From: Lysobacterales bacterium
GTDB lineage: Bacteria > Pseudomonadota > Gammaproteobacteria > Xanthomonadales > Xanthomonadaceae
Assembly: GCA_020442465.1 (NCBI GenBank)
Contig: JAGRJY010000006.1
Coordinates: 83,938-117,298, forward strand
Direction of reading: 5' to 3'
Length of the DNA: 33,361 nt
A program made the translations under genes and the position numbers. Below, piece by piece: positions 7,779-17,299 of the stretch; within the stretch, counting starts at the first letter, position 1; the number at the start of each line of letters is the position of its first letter. Under the pieces are notes generated by a model. That model worked only from the letters and a program-made list of their open reading frames with translations. It did not search any database and was not told the origin of the DNA.

Positions 7779-9008
7779 TCACCCGAAAAACCAGTAGCCC
7801 ACCGCGATGGCCGCCATCACTCCGGCAGCCTCGGCAGCCAAGGCGCAGCCCACGGCATGGCGCACGCGCCGGATGCCTACCGCGCCGAAGTACACCGCGA
7901 GCACGTAGAACGTGGTTTCGGTGCTGCCCTGTACGGTGGCGGCAAGCAGCGCGGGAAAGCTGTCGACCCCGTGGGTCTGCATGGTCTCGATCAGCATCGC
8001 CCGTGCGGCGCTGCCCGAGAAGGGTTTGACCAAGGCAGTGGGCAGGGCATCGACAAACCGCGCGTCCACGCCGGCTGCGGATGCGGACCAGCGGATCACA
8101 TCCAAGAGGGCATCCAGCGCCCCGGATGCACGCAGCACACCGATGGCACAAAGCATGGCGACCAGGTACGGCAGCAGGTCGCGCGCGACGTCGAAACCCT
8201 GCCTGGCGCCGTCGACAAACGTTTCGTAGACCGGAACCCGACGCCAGGCACCGGCGAGCAGGAACGTCAGCACCACACCGAACAGCACCACGCCGCCCGC
8301 CTGGGAGGAGACAGCGGCCAGCGCAGTCGCGCTCAGCGTTGCGAGCGTCGCGACCAGCCCGCCGATCAGCAGCCCCGCGCCGCCGAGCCAGGCCAGCACG
8401 ACCGGATCGAGCAAACGAAGTCGCTGCATCCACGCCACAGTCAGCAGCCCGACCAGCGTCGATGCGGAGGTGGCCAGCAGGATGGGAAGAAACACCAGAG
8501 TGGGGTCGGTCGCGCCCTGCTGGATGCGGTACATGAAAATGCTGACCGGCAGCAGCGTCAACGACGAAGCGTTGAGGACAAGGAACAGAATCTGCGCGTT
8601 GCTGGCGGTGTCGCCCGACGGGTTCAGCGACTGCAGCTCGCGCATGGCGCGCAGCCCGATCGGTGTCGCTGCATTGTCGAGTCCAAGCCCGTTCGCGGCG
8701 AAGTTCAACGTCACGAGACCTAGCGCGGGGTGGCCGCGCGGCACCTCGGGCATCAGCCGTGCAAATAGCGGTCCCAAGGCTCTGGCAAGGGCGTCGACCA
8801 ATCCCGCACGTTCGGCGATGCGAAGCAAACCCAGCCAAAGCGTCAGCGTGCCGAACAGCAGCACCATGACTTCCACCGAAACACGCGCCATCTCGAACAG
8901 CGCGGCGACCATGGCGGCAAAGACCTCGGCGCTGCCCGACGTGACCCACTGCGCCAGCCCCGCGACCGCCGCGACGAGGAAGAAGCCGAGCCAGAGCCAA
9001 TTGAGCAC
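7779..9008 (-). CDS. Fused SpmA-SpmB-like gate-family membrane protein
   Basis: A 409-residue polytopic inner-membrane protein carrying two nucleoside-recognition (Gate) domains in tandem. Residues 1 to about 200 match SpmA ([36 protein letters not shown]). Residues about 235-409 match SpmB ([59 protein letters not shown]). In Bacillus these are two separate spore-maturation proteins; here they are one chain in a non-sporulating lineage. Transported substrate is unknown. The gene starts 15 bases after the prpB stop and ends 79 bases before prpC, so it is probably co-transcribed with the methylcitrate genes; a role in moving a C3 acid or related metabolite is only a guess. Confidence 0.88.
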   Translation of the reverse strand: MLNWLWLGFFLVAAVAGLAQWVTSGSAEVFAAMVAALFEMARVSVEVMVLLFGTLTLWLGLLRIAERAGLVDALARALGPLFARLMPEVPRGHPALGLVTLNFAANGLGLDNAATPIGLRAMRELQSLNPSGDTASNAQILFLVLNASSLTLLPVSIFMYRIQQGATDPTLVFLPILLATSASTLVGLLTVAWMQRLRLLDPVVLAWLGGAGLLIGGLVATLATLSATALAAVSSQAGGVVLFGVVLTFLLAGAWRRVPVYETFVDGARQGFDVARDLLPYLVAMLCAIGVLRASGALDALLDVIRWSASAAGVDARFVDALPTALVKPFSGSAARAMLIETMQTHGVDSFPALLAATVQGSTETTFYVLAVYFGAVGIRRVRHAVGCALAAEAAGVMAAIAVGYWFFG

Positions 9009-9023
9009 GACGGTCTTCGGGGC

Positions 9024-9911
9024 TTACTTGCCCTTGCCGACAGCGAACAGCTGGTCCAGCTTGTCTTCGTAGCTGTGGTAGTCGAGGTAGTCGTACAGCT
9101 CGGCGCGCGTCTGCAGCGTGTCGATGATGTTCTTCTGCGTGCCTTCCCGACGAACCGTCTCGTAGAAGTGCAGCGCCGCCTTGTTCATCGCCCGATACGC
9201 GCCACAGCAATACAGCGCGATATCGACGCCTGCCTCGCGCAGCTCGTCCGTCGTGTAGAACGGCGTCGAGCCGAACTCGGTCAGGTTGGCCAGGATCGGC
9301 ACCTTCACCGCGGCTTTGACCTTGCGGTAGTCATCCAGCGACCGCATCGCTTCGGGGAACACCATGTCGGCCCCGGCCTCGACATAGGCCACGGCACGCT
9401 CGATGGCAGCGTCCAGCCCTTCAACCGCAGCCGCGTCCGTTCGGGCCATGATCACGAAGCCGGGATCGGTTCTGCCATCCACTGCCGCCTTCACGCGATC
9501 GACCATTTCCTCCATCGACACCACTTCTTTGCCGGGGCGATGACCACAGCGCTTCTGGCCGACCTGATCTTCCATGTGTACGGCAGCGACGCCCGCACGC
9601 TCGAAGCTGCGGATCGTGCGCGCAATGTTGAATGCGCCACCCCAGCCGGTGTCGATATCCACCAGCAGCGGCATGTCGGTCGCTTCGACGATGCGGCGTG
9701 CGTCGATCAACACGTCTTCCATGGAGCTGATGCCCAGATCGGGCATGCCCAGAGAATTGGCGGCGACGCCGCCGCCGGAAAGATACAGCGCCTTGTAGCC
9801 AACGCGCTTGGCCATGCGACCTGCGTAGGCGGTGATCGCACCCATGACTTGCATGGGACTCTCTTCGCTGAGCGCTGCGCGGAAGCGCGCGCCGTTGGAT
9901 GTCAGACTCAT
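9024..9911 (-). CDS. prpB: Methylisocitrate lyase
   Basis: Cleaves 2-methylisocitrate to pyruvate and succinate, the last step of the methylcitrate cycle. The 295 residues and the isocitrate-lyase/PEP-mutase fold fit PrpB. Seen are [18 protein letters not shown], the metal-binding aspartates in [11 protein letters not shown] (about 83-92), and the catalytic KRCGHR motif at 120-125. The ATG at 9911 is preceded by GAGGAA at good spacing. It heads a minus-strand run with the SpmA-SpmB fusion and prpC. There is no adjacent prpR-type regulator. Confidence 0.95.
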   Translation of the reverse strand: MSLTSNGARFRAALSEESPMQVMGAITAYAGRMAKRVGYKALYLSGGGVAANSLGMPDLGISSMEDVLIDARRIVEATDMPLLVDIDTGWGGAFNIARTIRSFERAGVAAVHMEDQVGQKRCGHRPGKEVVSMEEMVDRVKAAVDGRTDPGFVIMARTDAAAVEGLDAAIERAVAYVEAGADMVFPEAMRSLDDYRKVKAAVKVPILANLTEFGSTPFYTTDELREAGVDIALYCCGAYRAMNKAALHFYETVRREGTQKNIIDTLQTRAELYDYLDYHSYEDKLDQLFAVGKGK

Positions 9912-9951
9912 CGGGGTTCCTCGACAGACCCGTTGTACAGGCCAGAAAGCA

Positions 9952-9975
9952 GAAGGCGGCCTTGCGGCCGCCTTC
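9952..9975 (-). terminator. Hairpin after mdh, probable terminator
   Basis: Perfect 10-base arms (GAAGGCGGCC and GGCCGCCTTC) with a 4-base loop lie just after the malate dehydrogenase stop codon. On the minus strand the stem is followed by a weak T-rich stretch (TGCTTTCT). It separates mdh from prpB. The stem is clear; efficient termination is inferred. Confidence 0.65.
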
Positions 9976-9989
9976 GGTGGATCGTTCTC

Positions 9990-10973
9990 TTACAGCAGGT
10001 GCGCCACGCCGGCACGCTCTTCCTCGAGCTCGGCCAACGTCTTGTTCATCATCTCACGCGAGTAGTCATCGATCGGCAGGCCCTGAACGATGGTGTACTC
10101 GCCGTTTTCGCAGGTCACCGGGTAGCCATACATCACTTCGTTCGGGATGTCGTAGCTGCCGTCCGAGGGGATGCCCATGGTCACCCACTTGCCGTTCGTG
10201 CCCAGCACCCAGTCGTGAATGTGGTCGATGGCGGCATTGGCCGCCGAGGCGGCCGAAGACAGACCGCGCGCCTCGATGATCGCCGCACCGCGCTTGCCGA
10301 CCTTGGGAATGAAGGTCTCGCGGTTCCAGCTTTCGTCACCGATCTTGTCCTTCAGCGACGCGCCGCCGACGCTGCAGAAGCGGTAGTCCGGATACATGGT
10401 CGGGCTGTGGTTGCCCCATACCACCAGCTTTTCGATGTCGGCGACGGGAACTTCGCCCTTGGTCGCCAGCTGCGAGAGCGCACGGTTGTGGTCGAGGCGC
10501 AGCATGGCGGTGAAGTTCTTCGACGGCAGATCCGGCGCCGACTTCATCGCGATGTAGGCATTGGTGTTGGCGGGGTTGCCCACCACCAGCACCTTCACGT
10601 TGCGCGAAGCGACCTTGTTCAGAGCCTTGCCCTGCACGGTGAAAATCTCGGCATTCTTGAGCAGCAGGTCTTTGCGCTCCATGCCCGGACCACGCGGCAT
10701 TGCACCGACCAGCAACGCCACGTCGGCGTCCTTGAACGCCACTTCCGGATCGTCGGTACCCACCATGCCGGCGAGCAGCGGGAAGGCGCAGTCCTCAAGT
10801 TCCATCATCACGCCACGCAGCGCGGCTTGGGCCTTCTCCATCGGCAGCTCAAGCATCTGCAGGATGACAGGCTGGTCCTTGCCCAGCATTTCGCCGGACG
10901 CAATCCGGAACAGGAGCGAGTAGCCGATCTGGCCTGCGGCGCCGGTCACTGCAACGCGCATCGGGGTCTTCAT
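9990..10973 (-). CDS. mdh: Malate dehydrogenase, cytosolic type
   Basis: NAD-dependent oxidation of malate to oxaloacetate in the TCA cycle. The 327 residues show the NAD-binding [12 protein letters not shown] at about 9-20, the substrate loop [21 protein letters not shown], and the catalytic His region [11 protein letters not shown]. These are features of the MDH group close to eukaryotic cytosolic enzymes, also found in Xanthomonas relatives, rather than the E. coli type. The ATG at 10973 has GGAG eight bases upstream; the frame extends further but without support. It follows the aminotransferase gene by 55 bases on the same strand. Both use oxaloacetate, so a shared transcript would make metabolic sense. 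Confidence 0.95.
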   Translation of the reverse strand: MKTPMRVAVTGAAGQIGYSLLFRIASGEMLGKDQPVILQMLELPMEKAQAALRGVMMELEDCAFPLLAGMVGTDDPEVAFKDADVALLVGAMPRGPGMERKDLLLKNAEIFTVQGKALNKVASRNVKVLVVGNPANTNAYIAMKSAPDLPSKNFTAMLRLDHNRALSQLATKGEVPVADIEKLVVWGNHSPTMYPDYRFCSVGGASLKDKIGDESWNRETFIPKVGKRGAAIIEARGLSSAASAANAAIDHIHDWVLGTNGKWVTMGIPSDGSYDIPNEVMYGYPVTCENGEYTIVQGLPIDDYSREMMNKTLAELEEERAGVAHLL

Positions 10974-11028
10974 CGAGGTATCTCCGCTATTCGAGAGTCG
11001 GTTCAGTGGGCTTCGAAGCAAGCGATGG

Positions 11029-12231
11029 TCAGCTCAGTTCGAGGAAAAAGTCCTTGATGCGCTGCATGCCGTCACCCAGCTGGGCCGTCGGGCAGGTATA
11101 CGAGATGCGCAGCGCGTTCGGCTCACCAAAGGCCGATCCCGGCACGCAGGCCACGCCCTTGGCTTCGAGCAGCGCATTGCACAGATCGACGTCGTTGGCG
11201 ATCTTCGTGCCGTGGTGCGATTTGCCGAAGGCGCAGGAGATGTCCGGAAAGACGTAAAACGCGCCCTGCGGACGCGGGCAGTGCACGCCGGGAATGCTCT
11301 CCAGCACCGCGAGCACTTCATCGCGCTTGTTCTGGAATTCCCGGGTCTTGGCGTGCGGCACATCCTGCGGACCAGACAGCGCAGCAACCGCCGCAGCCAC
11401 GGTGATCTCAGGGATATTCGTGATGTGGTTCGAGTTGAGCGTCGTGACCGCCTTGGCCACCGATTCGGGACCAGCCATGAATCCGACGCGCCATCCCGGC
11501 ATGCCATAGGTCTTCGACAGCGAGTCGACGAAGATCACACGATCACGCAGCTCCGGCTTCACGTGCAGGAAGTTGTGATAGCCGACGCCGTCAAAAATCA
11601 TGGTGTTGTAGATATCGTCGGTGACGATCCACACATCCGGATGTTTCACCACAACATCGGCGAGCGCGGCAATCTCGTCGCGCGTGTACACCATGCCGGT
11701 CGGATTCGACGGATTGTTGAACAGGAACACCTTGGGCTTGTGCTCGGCCAGCGCGGCGTCGAGCTGGGCAGGCGTCAGCTTGTAGTGCTGCTCCGCCGGG
11801 CAAGGCAGGGTGACGATCTTCGCGTTGACGATCTCGGCGATGTCGAGATAGCTGGTCCAGTACGGCGTCGGGAACATGATGGTGTCGCCATCGTCCAGCA
11901 GCGCTTCGGCCAAGTTGTAGAGAATGTGCTTGGCGCCGATGCCGGTACTGCAGTGCGCGCGGGTGTAGCCGGTCAGGCCCAGCGCCTCGATATGGGCGAG
12001 AAACGCGTCAAGCAGCGGATCAGGGCCGCGGTTGCTGCCATACTGACCCGAGTCCTTCGCCAGCGCCTCGCGCGCCGCCGCATACACATGCTCACCGGGA
12101 AGAAAGTTTGGGACACCAATCGAGAAGCTGATGATGTCGCGGCCGGCGGCCTTGAGCGCCTTGGCCTTCTCGGCCACGGCCATGATCGCGCTGGGCTTGG
12201 CACGGCCCATGCGGCGTGCGAGCTGAGGCAT
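11029..12231 (-). CDS. Aspartate-type aminotransferase (class I, PLP-dependent)
   Basis: A 400-residue fold-type I aminotransferase, most likely interconverting aspartate and 2-oxoglutarate with oxaloacetate and glutamate. Motifs: FSIGVPNF near the N-terminus, FPTPYWTSY, the cofactor-contacting NNPSNPTG (about 172-179), [11 protein letters not shown], and the PLP-lysine motif [14 protein letters not shown] with Lys at about 240. A C-terminal RISYTCP supplies the substrate-carboxylate arginine. Exact substrate preference (aspartate, aromatic or other) cannot be read from sequence. The ATG at 12231 has GGGAG five bases upstream; a GTG at 12237 would overlap it. The gene is divergent from the metalloprotease-like gene. 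Confidence 0.9.
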   Translation of the reverse strand: MPQLARRMGRAKPSAIMAVAEKAKALKAAGRDIISFSIGVPNFLPGEHVYAAAREALAKDSGQYGSNRGPDPLLDAFLAHIEALGLTGYTRAHCSTGIGAKHILYNLAEALLDDGDTIMFPTPYWTSYLDIAEIVNAKIVTLPCPAEQHYKLTPAQLDAALAEHKPKVFLFNNPSNPTGMVYTRDEIAALADVVVKHPDVWIVTDDIYNTMIFDGVGYHNFLHVKPELRDRVIFVDSLSKTYGMPGWRVGFMAGPESVAKAVTTLNSNHITNIPEITVAAAVAALSGPQDVPHAKTREFQNKRDEVLAVLESIPGVHCPRPQGAFYVFPDISCAFGKSHHGTKIANDVDLCNALLEAKGVACVPGSAFGEPNALRISYTCPTAQLGDGMQRIKDFFLELS

Positions 12232-12254
12232 CGACACTCCCGGATTCGTCGCAG

Positions 12255-12974
12255 GTGAAGGGCGGCGATTTTAGCACAGGGTCCTGCCTTTCCTGCGCTG
12301 CAACATGGCGTCCCGACGCGGCGCAGCTCCGCCCTCGCGGCGGGTTCGTCGCGCTGCTTGCCGCGGCATTGCTCGCCTGCTCTGGCGTGGAGGATCGGCG
12401 CCCGCCAGTGTGGGTCGCCGCGGAAGCGACTCAGCATGCTCGAGAGTGGGTCTGCGCGCTGGCGGACGACTGCGACGAGGTCCGCATCCGGCTCGAAGAC
12501 ACCGAAGCACCGTCAGCCACGCTCTGGTTCGGCGTCGAGCTCGGCCTCAGCCGAGGCTTGTACGTCGCCACCCAGGAGGAGTCGGAATGGGTGTTCGTCG
12601 TGGCCCACGAGCTTGGACATCGTGCACTCCGACATCAGCCTCCCCGTGATCTCGCGCGCCGGTTACCGTTGGAATTGGAGGCTGACCAGTGGGCGATCGA
12701 TCGCCTCTGCTCCAAGGGGCTCGACCCCACATCGGGGCGCGCGCTGATTTCCCGGTTTCTTGCTGAAGAGAAGCGGCTGCAGACGCTCGGCGACCAGCGC
12801 GCCAAACAAGCCGACCGGCAACGCAGCGAAATCGCCGTCCGCGAACTCTCCGCCCGCCAGAGCCTGAACTTTAGCTGCGGGGCGACTCGGTCGTCGAATC
12901 CCGCACCCCTACTGGATCCGGATCGATTCGCTCGCATCCGACGACTGGCGACCCTGGTCCCGCCATCCAGATAG
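12255..12974 (+). CDS. Predicted HExxH zinc metallopeptidase lipoprotein
   Basis: Small gluzincin-type peptidase, M48-like by its active site: HELGH near bases 12606-12620 and a downstream LELEADQWA supplying the third zinc ligand. A hydrophobic segment ending in a lipobox (FVALLAAALLAC) before the catalytic domain suggests an exported lipoprotein. Unlike membrane M48 peptidases it has no further transmembrane helices, and its C-terminus is a charged helical region (about residues 170-205). No ATG exists in frame upstream of the signal segment. I give the GTG at 12255; a GTG at 12216 would overlap the divergent aminotransferase. An ATG at 12305 is out of frame by one base, so a frameshift or sequence error is possible. 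Substrate unknown. Confidence 0.65.
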   Translation: MKGGDFSTGSCLSCAATWRPDAAQLRPRGGFVALLAAALLACSGVEDRRPPVWVAAEATQHAREWVCALADDCDEVRIRLEDTEAPSATLWFGVELGLSRGLYVATQEESEWVFVVAHELGHRALRHQPPRDLARRLPLELEADQWAIDRLCSKGLDPTSGRALISRFLAEEKRLQTLGDQRAKQADRQRSEIAVRELSARQSLNFSCGATRSSNPAPLLDPDRFARIRRLATLVPPSR

Positions 12975-13036
12975 GGTCGTTGCGCACGCTCGGGCGCGGG
13001 AGTGCCGCGCCCGGGTGGCTCCATTCCGCTTCGCCG

Positions 13037-13546
13037 TCAGCCGGCCTGGTCGAGCACCGCATTCCACTCCGCGACGCGCGCGGACTGGGCGGCGAGCGCC
13101 GCATCGGCGTCGCCCTTGATCGTGATGCTGGCGATCTTCTCGCCCTGACGCACGGCGTCGACCAACTTCTGGTCATCCGACCCCACTACGCTACCGAACA
13201 CGGTGTGCTTGCCGTCGAGCCACGGGCAGGCCACGTGGGTGATGAAGAACTGGCTACCGTTCGTCGAAGGCCCGGCGTTGGCCATCGACAGCACGCCACG
13301 CTGATGGGAGAGCCCGGTGTTCACTTCGTCTTCGAATCGGTAGCCGGGGCCGCCCGTACCGGTACCCTTCGGGCATCCGCCCTGAATCATGAAGTCGGGG
13401 ATCACCCGATGAAACGACAGGCCGTCATAGAAGCCGCGCTTCGCGAGATTGACGAAGTTCGCCACGGTGAGCGGAGCCTTGTCGGCATGCAGCGTGACAT
13501 GGATGGTGCCGCGGGCGGTGGCGATCTCGGCGACAAGCTGGCTCAT
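13037..13546 (-). CDS. ppiB: Peptidyl-prolyl cis-trans isomerase, cyclophilin type
   Basis: A 169-residue cytoplasmic cyclophilin that catalyses proline isomerisation. Active-site elements are present: [13 protein letters not shown] (catalytic Arg), the [14 protein letters not shown] loop, [16 protein letters not shown], and [10 protein letters not shown]. There is no signal peptide, so it resembles PpiB rather than periplasmic PpiA. The ATG at 13546 has AGGAG eleven bases upstream; the frame continues upstream without a supported start. It is followed in divergent order by the metalloprotease-like gene, which converges on its 3' end. Confidence 0.94.
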   Translation of the reverse strand: MSQLVAEIATARGTIHVTLHADKAPLTVANFVNLAKRGFYDGLSFHRVIPDFMIQGGCPKGTGTGGPGYRFEDEVNTGLSHQRGVLSMANAGPSTNGSQFFITHVACPWLDGKHTVFGSVVGSDDQKLVDAVRQGEKIASITIKGDADAALAAQSARVAEWNAVLDQAG

Positions 13547-13619
13547 GGTGTTCTGGACTCCTGCGAAAACCGACATTATGCCTCGTTGGCACCGCCTCAA
13601 CGCCCTGCGCGTCTGTCGC

Positions 13620-13841
13620 TCAGCGGTGGCGACGGAGCGAACCGATAATCATCGCCGCAGCCAGCGCTGCGCCCGCGCCGCCGACACCAATCAGGCTCCA
13701 GTGCAGCGCAGGGTCGGCCAGCACAGCCATGGCCCCGCCGGGCTTGGCCACCTTGCCGAACACGCCGAGCGCCAGGCAGGCCATCGCTAGACCGTCCAGC
13801 AGCAGCCATGCGATGGGCAGCGGATGAGCAGAGCGTTTCAT
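13620..13841 (-). CDS. Small two-helix membrane protein of unknown function
   Basis: A 73-residue protein with two predicted transmembrane helices, at about residues 9-30 ([20 protein letters not shown]) and 46-66 ([21 protein letters not shown]), joined by a short loop and ending in a basic SLRRHR tail. A GAGG sequence lies eight bases before the ATG at 13841, which supports translation. I do not recognise the family. It lies upstream of ppiB on the same strand (about 73 bases apart) and is divergent from typA, sharing a 167-base intergenic region with it. Confidence 0.7.
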   Translation of the reverse strand: MKRSAHPLPIAWLLLDGLAMACLALGVFGKVAKPGGAMAVLADPALHWSLIGVGGAGAALAAAMIIGSLRRHR

Positions 13842-13956
13842 GGCGTGACCTCACCGTTCCGAATCATGTTCTCGCAGGGTACCGGCGATTGGGCTCGAGC
13901 TGCGATGCCGGATCAACGGCCAGGAACTGGAGCCCCTGCTCTAGCGACACAACCGC

Positions 13957-13962
13957 TATAAT
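13957..13962 (+). promoter_or_regulatory. Probable -10 box of the typA promoter
   Basis: An exact TATAAT lies 46 bases before the typA ATG in the divergent intergenic region. No convincing -35 hexamer is present at 16-18 bases upstream, so an activator or a weak -35 may be used. Confidence 0.5.
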
Positions 13963-14008
13963 GGGCGGCTATCCCTCTCCCATCAGCGCCCCCGAGGCGC
14001 CATTCGTC

Positions 14009-15853
14009 ATGTCCATCCAGAACCTGCGCAACATCGCCATCGTCGCCCACGTCGACCACGGCAAGACCACCCTCGTCGATCAGCTGCTCAAGCAGTCCGG
14101 CACGTTCAGCGAACGGGCCCAGATCGCGGAACGCGTCATGGACAGCAATGACCTGGAGAAGGAGCGCGGGATCACGATCCTGTCGAAGAACACGGCGATC
14201 CGTTGGAGTGCACCCAACGGCGAAGAGTATCGGATCAACATCGTTGACACTCCGGGGCATGCCGACTTCGGCGGCGAGGTCGAACGCGTGCTGTCCATGG
14301 TCGACTCGGTGCTCATCCTGGTGGACGCGATGGACGGCCCGATGCCGCAGACGCGCTTCGTGACCCAGAAGGCGTTCGCCATGGGTTTCAAGCCAATCGT
14401 CGTCGTCAACAAGGTGGATCGCCCGGGTGCAAGGCCGGACTGGGTGGTGAACCAGACTTTTGACCTGTTCGACCGACTCGGCGCCACGGACGAGCAGCTC
14501 GACTTCCCGATCGTGTATGCGTCCGCACTGAACGGCTACGCCGGGCTGGAACCGGACGTGCGCTCGGGCGACATGACCGCGCTGTTCCAGACCATCGTCG
14601 ACAAGGTCAGCCCGCCGCCCGTGGAGTCGGAGGGGCCTTTCCAGATGCGCGTGACCTCGCTCGACTACAACAACTACGTGGGCATCATCGGCGTGGGCCG
14701 CATCCAGCGCGGACGAATCAAGCCGAACTCGCAGGTCACGGTCATCGACCGTGATGGCCAGACCCGGCAGGGCAAGATCCTGCAGGTCCTCGGATTCCAT
14801 GGCTTGGAACGCCACGAAGTGCAGGAAGCCCAGGCCGGCGATATCGTCGCGATCTCGGGCGTCGAGAAGCTCGGCATCTCGGAGACTCTCTGCGACCCCA
14901 CAGCAGTCGAGCAGCTGCCGGTGCTGAAGGTCGACGAGCCGACCATCAGCATGACCTTCCAGGTCAACGATTCGCCTTTCGCCGGCCAGAAGGAACACAG
15001 CGGCGGCAAGTTTCTGACTTCGCGACAGATCCGCGACCGCCTCACCCGCGAGACCCAGCACAACGTTGCGCTGAAGGTCGAGGACACCGAGGACGCCGAC
15101 AAGTTCAAGGTCTCCGGCCGCGGCGAACTTCACCTGTCGATCCTGATCGAAACCATGCGGCGCGAAGGCTATGAACTGGCGGTTTCTCGCCCGGAAGTCA
15201 TCATCCGCGAGATCGACGGACAGATGATGGAGCCCTACGAACAGCTGGTGGTCGATCTGGAAGAGCAGTACCAGGGCGGCGTGATGGAAAAGCTGGGCAC
15301 GCGCAAGGCGCTGCTGCAGAACATGGAGCCCGACGGCAAGGGTCGCGTCCGCCTTGAGTTCCTGATTCCGGCGCGTGGGCTGATCGGCTTCCAGACCGAA
15401 TTCCGCACCCTGACAGCCGGCACCGGCCTCCTGTTTCACGTGTTCGACCACTACGGTCCGCGTGCCGAAGGCGCGATCGGCCAGCGCCCCAATGGCGTGT
15501 TGATCTCGAACGACACCGGCACCTCGACGGCCTACGCCCAGTTCGCCATGCAGGAACGTGGTCGGCTGATGGTGGCGCCGCAGGAAGAAATCTACGAGGG
15601 GCAGATCGTCGGCATCCACGCCAAGGACAACGACCTGACCGTCAACGCCCTGCGCGCGAAACAGCTCACCAACTTCCGCGCGGCGGGCAAGGACGACGCG
15701 CTGTCGCTGACCCCACCGATCCGGATGTCGCTGGAGCAGGCCCTCGAGTTCATCGACGACGACGAACTGGTGGAAGTAACGCCCAAGGCGATTCGCCTGC
15801 GCAAGAAGCTGCGCACCGAGGTCGACCGCAAGCGCGCCTCCCGCGCTGCCTGA
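14009..15853 (+). CDS. typA: Ribosome-associated translational GTPase TypA/BipA
   Basis: A 614-residue EF-G-like GTPase that binds the ribosome and supports ribosome assembly and growth under stress or cold. G motifs: AHVDHGKT (13-20), RGITI, DTPGH, NKVD, and the SAL region. The C-terminal half has the BipA-specific segments ([55 protein letters not shown], and NFRAAGKDD near the end). E. coli BipA is about 607 residues. The ATG at 14009 starts [14 protein letters not shown], the usual N-terminus; the frame is open further upstream but there the TATAAT promoter box intervenes. Confidence 0.96.
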   Translation: MSIQNLRNIAIVAHVDHGKTTLVDQLLKQSGTFSERAQIAERVMDSNDLEKERGITILSKNTAIRWSAPNGEEYRINIVDTPGHADFGGEVERVLSMVDSVLILVDAMDGPMPQTRFVTQKAFAMGFKPIVVVNKVDRPGARPDWVVNQTFDLFDRLGATDEQLDFPIVYASALNGYAGLEPDVRSGDMTALFQTIVDKVSPPPVESEGPFQMRVTSLDYNNYVGIIGVGRIQRGRIKPNSQVTVIDRDGQTRQGKILQVLGFHGLERHEVQEAQAGDIVAISGVEKLGISETLCDPTAVEQLPVLKVDEPTISMTFQVNDSPFAGQKEHSGGKFLTSRQIRDRLTRETQHNVALKVEDTEDADKFKVSGRGELHLSILIETMRREGYELAVSRPEVIIREIDGQMMEPYEQLVVDLEEQYQGGVMEKLGTRKALLQNMEPDGKGRVRLEFLIPARGLIGFQTEFRTLTAGTGLLFHVFDHYGPRAEGAIGQRPNGVLISNDTGTSTAYAQFAMQERGRLMVAPQEEIYEGQIVGIHAKDNDLTVNALRAKQLTNFRAAGKDDALSLTPPIRMSLEQALEFIDDDELVEVTPKAIRLRKKLRTEVDRKRASRAA

Positions 15854-15897
15854 TCCCGTCCCACCGCACGAGCGACGGGCGTTCAGGCGCCCTTGCA

Positions 15898-15919
15898 GGC
15901 CGGACGGCATACTCCGGCC
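15898..15919 (+). repeat. Hairpin abutting the start of the barrel-protein gene
   Basis: Perfect 7-base arms GGCCGGA (15898-15904) and TCCGGCC (15913-15919) with an 8-base loop end immediately before the ATG at 15920, in the place where a ribosome-binding site would be. It could hinder initiation or mark a processing site; it may also be chance in GC-rich DNA. Confidence 0.4.
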
Positions 15920-16729
15920 ATGCGCCTTCCAGTCGCGTGCCTGTTGTGCCTGTGCCATACCGCCGCCGCCAGCGAGTCCATGCCCGCTCTGGACAGGTGG
16001 TCGTTCGCTGCGGGCACCTTCGACAACACCTTCCACATCAAGGGTCGGGTCGATGGCGCGTTGGACCATGACGGTAGCCTGATCGATTTCGGCGAACGGT
16101 TCGGGTTCGACCGAAAGCGCGTCACGCAGCTTTACGAGTTCCAATACCTGTTCGCCGATCGGCACCAGGTCGAGCTGCGCCACTACAGCGACCAGCGCAC
16201 GCGCACCGCAAACATCGACGAGACCATCGAGTTCGAGGGGCAGCGTTTCCCGAGCCAGGTGAATTTGCGCGGCAATGCCGGATTCTCCGTCTCCGAGGTG
16301 AGCTACGCCTACTGGTGGGGGGTCGAGACGCGGACACCATGGGCTGCGCAGGCCGGCGTGATCAGGCTGCGTGGCTCGCTCGGGCTGCGCGGCCGCATCG
16401 AAGTAGACGATGTCGGCGAAGCCGAGGGCTCTGCATCGGCAAATGATCATGTCGATGCGCCGGTGGTCGGCGTGGCCGTGCGGCACGCATTCAACGAACA
16501 CTGGCGCTGGTTCGCGACCGGCAGGCTCATTTATCTCGAACTCGGCCGGCTGTCCGGGTATGCCTACACGGCGAGATTCGGGCTCGAGTGGCTGCCAACC
16601 CGACACGTGGGAGTCACCCTGCAATACGGCGAAAGCGCCTGGAATGCCGAGCGTCGCGGGAGCGGATTCAACGGCGAGCTGGAAGTAGGTTTTCGCGGCC
16701 CGCAGCTGCTGTTGAGGCTCCGCGGCTGA
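15920..16729 (+). CDS. Putative outer-membrane beta-barrel protein
   Basis: A 269-residue exported protein of unknown function. Residues 1 to about 18 form a signal peptide (MRLPVACLLCLCHTAAAS). The rest alternates hydrophobic and polar residues with many aromatic and glycine positions in strand-like blocks (QLYEFQYLFADRHQVELRHYS, SYAYWWGVETR, WFATGRLIYLELG, ARFGLEWLP, GVTLQYGESAW), typical of an outer-membrane barrel. It ends in LLLRLRG rather than the usual terminal aromatic. It follows typA by 66 bases. No Shine-Dalgarno sequence is evident; instead a perfect hairpin ends at the base before the ATG. Confidence 0.7.
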   Translation: MRLPVACLLCLCHTAAASESMPALDRWSFAAGTFDNTFHIKGRVDGALDHDGSLIDFGERFGFDRKRVTQLYEFQYLFADRHQVELRHYSDQRTRTANIDETIEFEGQRFPSQVNLRGNAGFSVSEVSYAYWWGVETRTPWAAQAGVIRLRGSLGLRGRIEVDDVGEAEGSASANDHVDAPVVGVAVRHAFNEHWRWFATGRLIYLELGRLSGYAYTARFGLEWLPTRHVGVTLQYGESAWNAERRGSGFNGELEVGFRGPQLLLRLRG

Positions 16730-16872
16730 GCGGCCTGGCGGCGGCAAGCCGATCCCACAGCTGAAGCGAATTGGCCCGTCTCAGATCGCGGTCCACGGCC
16801 GCGTGAGCATTCTCGACGCGGTCGCTGGCTCGTGATTCACTGTCCCAAGTTCTCCCCAGGCGAGCCGCACGC

Positions 16873-17244
16873 ATGTCTTCCATTTCGAGCATCGGTCAGA
16901 TCGCGATCAACTGCCAGGACGTCGAACGCGCCACGACCTTTTACCGCGAGGTGCTGCAGCTCCCGTTCCTGTTCGGTTTTCCCGGCCTGTCGTTCTTCAG
17001 CTGCGGCGAAGTGCGACTCATGCTGAGCAAGCCGAGCTCGCCGGAGCTCGACCATGCAGCCTCTCCAGTCTACTTCCGCACCGACGACATCGAGTCCAAA
17101 CTGGCGTCCATGAGAGAAGCGGGAGCAGACATCGAGCGCGAAGCACAGATGACGCACAAGGACGATCGCCACCAGCTGTGGATCGGCTGGTTCCGGGACA
17201 CAGAGGGAAACCTGCTCGCGCTCATGGAAGAGCGTCCGATCTGA
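16873..17244 (+). CDS. VOC/glyoxalase-fold family protein
   Basis: A 123-residue protein of the vicinal-oxygen-chelate superfamily. It shows the usual pattern: IAINCQDVERATTFYREVLQLPFLF at the start, a middle strand VYFRTDDIESKLASMREAGADI, and the terminal WFRDTEGNLLALMEE, whose Glu is a typical metal ligand. The family includes glyoxalase I, fosfomycin-resistance proteins and dioxygenases, and the substrate cannot be assigned from sequence. The ATG at 16873 follows a purine-poor leader without a strong Shine-Dalgarno sequence. It converges with the DAHP synthase gene. Confidence 0.85.
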   Translation: MSSISSIGQIAINCQDVERATTFYREVLQLPFLFGFPGLSFFSCGEVRLMLSKPSSPELDHAASPVYFRTDDIESKLASMREAGADIEREAQMTHKDDRHQLWIGWFRDTEGNLLALMEERPI

Positions 17245-17299
17245 CCGGACGCCCCGTGCTTCCCTTCCCGCCCGCAGGCGTTCGGCGCAACAGGACCGT

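Noticed and set aside
7696..9210. Minus-strand open frame of 504 codons in another frame over the SpmA-SpmB gene
   Set aside because: Arg/Ala-rich shadow; the SpmA-SpmB frame has clear membrane helices and conserved motifs.
9075..11057. Plus-strand open frame of 660 codons opposite prpB and mdh
   Set aside because: Both genes on the minus strand have full catalytic motifs; the plus-strand frame is a shadow.
15877..15892. GGGCG/CGCCC stem after typA as its terminator
   Set aside because: Only five pairs and no T tract; too weak in this GC-rich DNA.
13913..16747. Minus-strand open frame of 944 codons antisense to typA and the barrel-protein gene
   Set aside because: It covers the strongly conserved typA; its translation shows no family features and arises from GC-rich codon usage.
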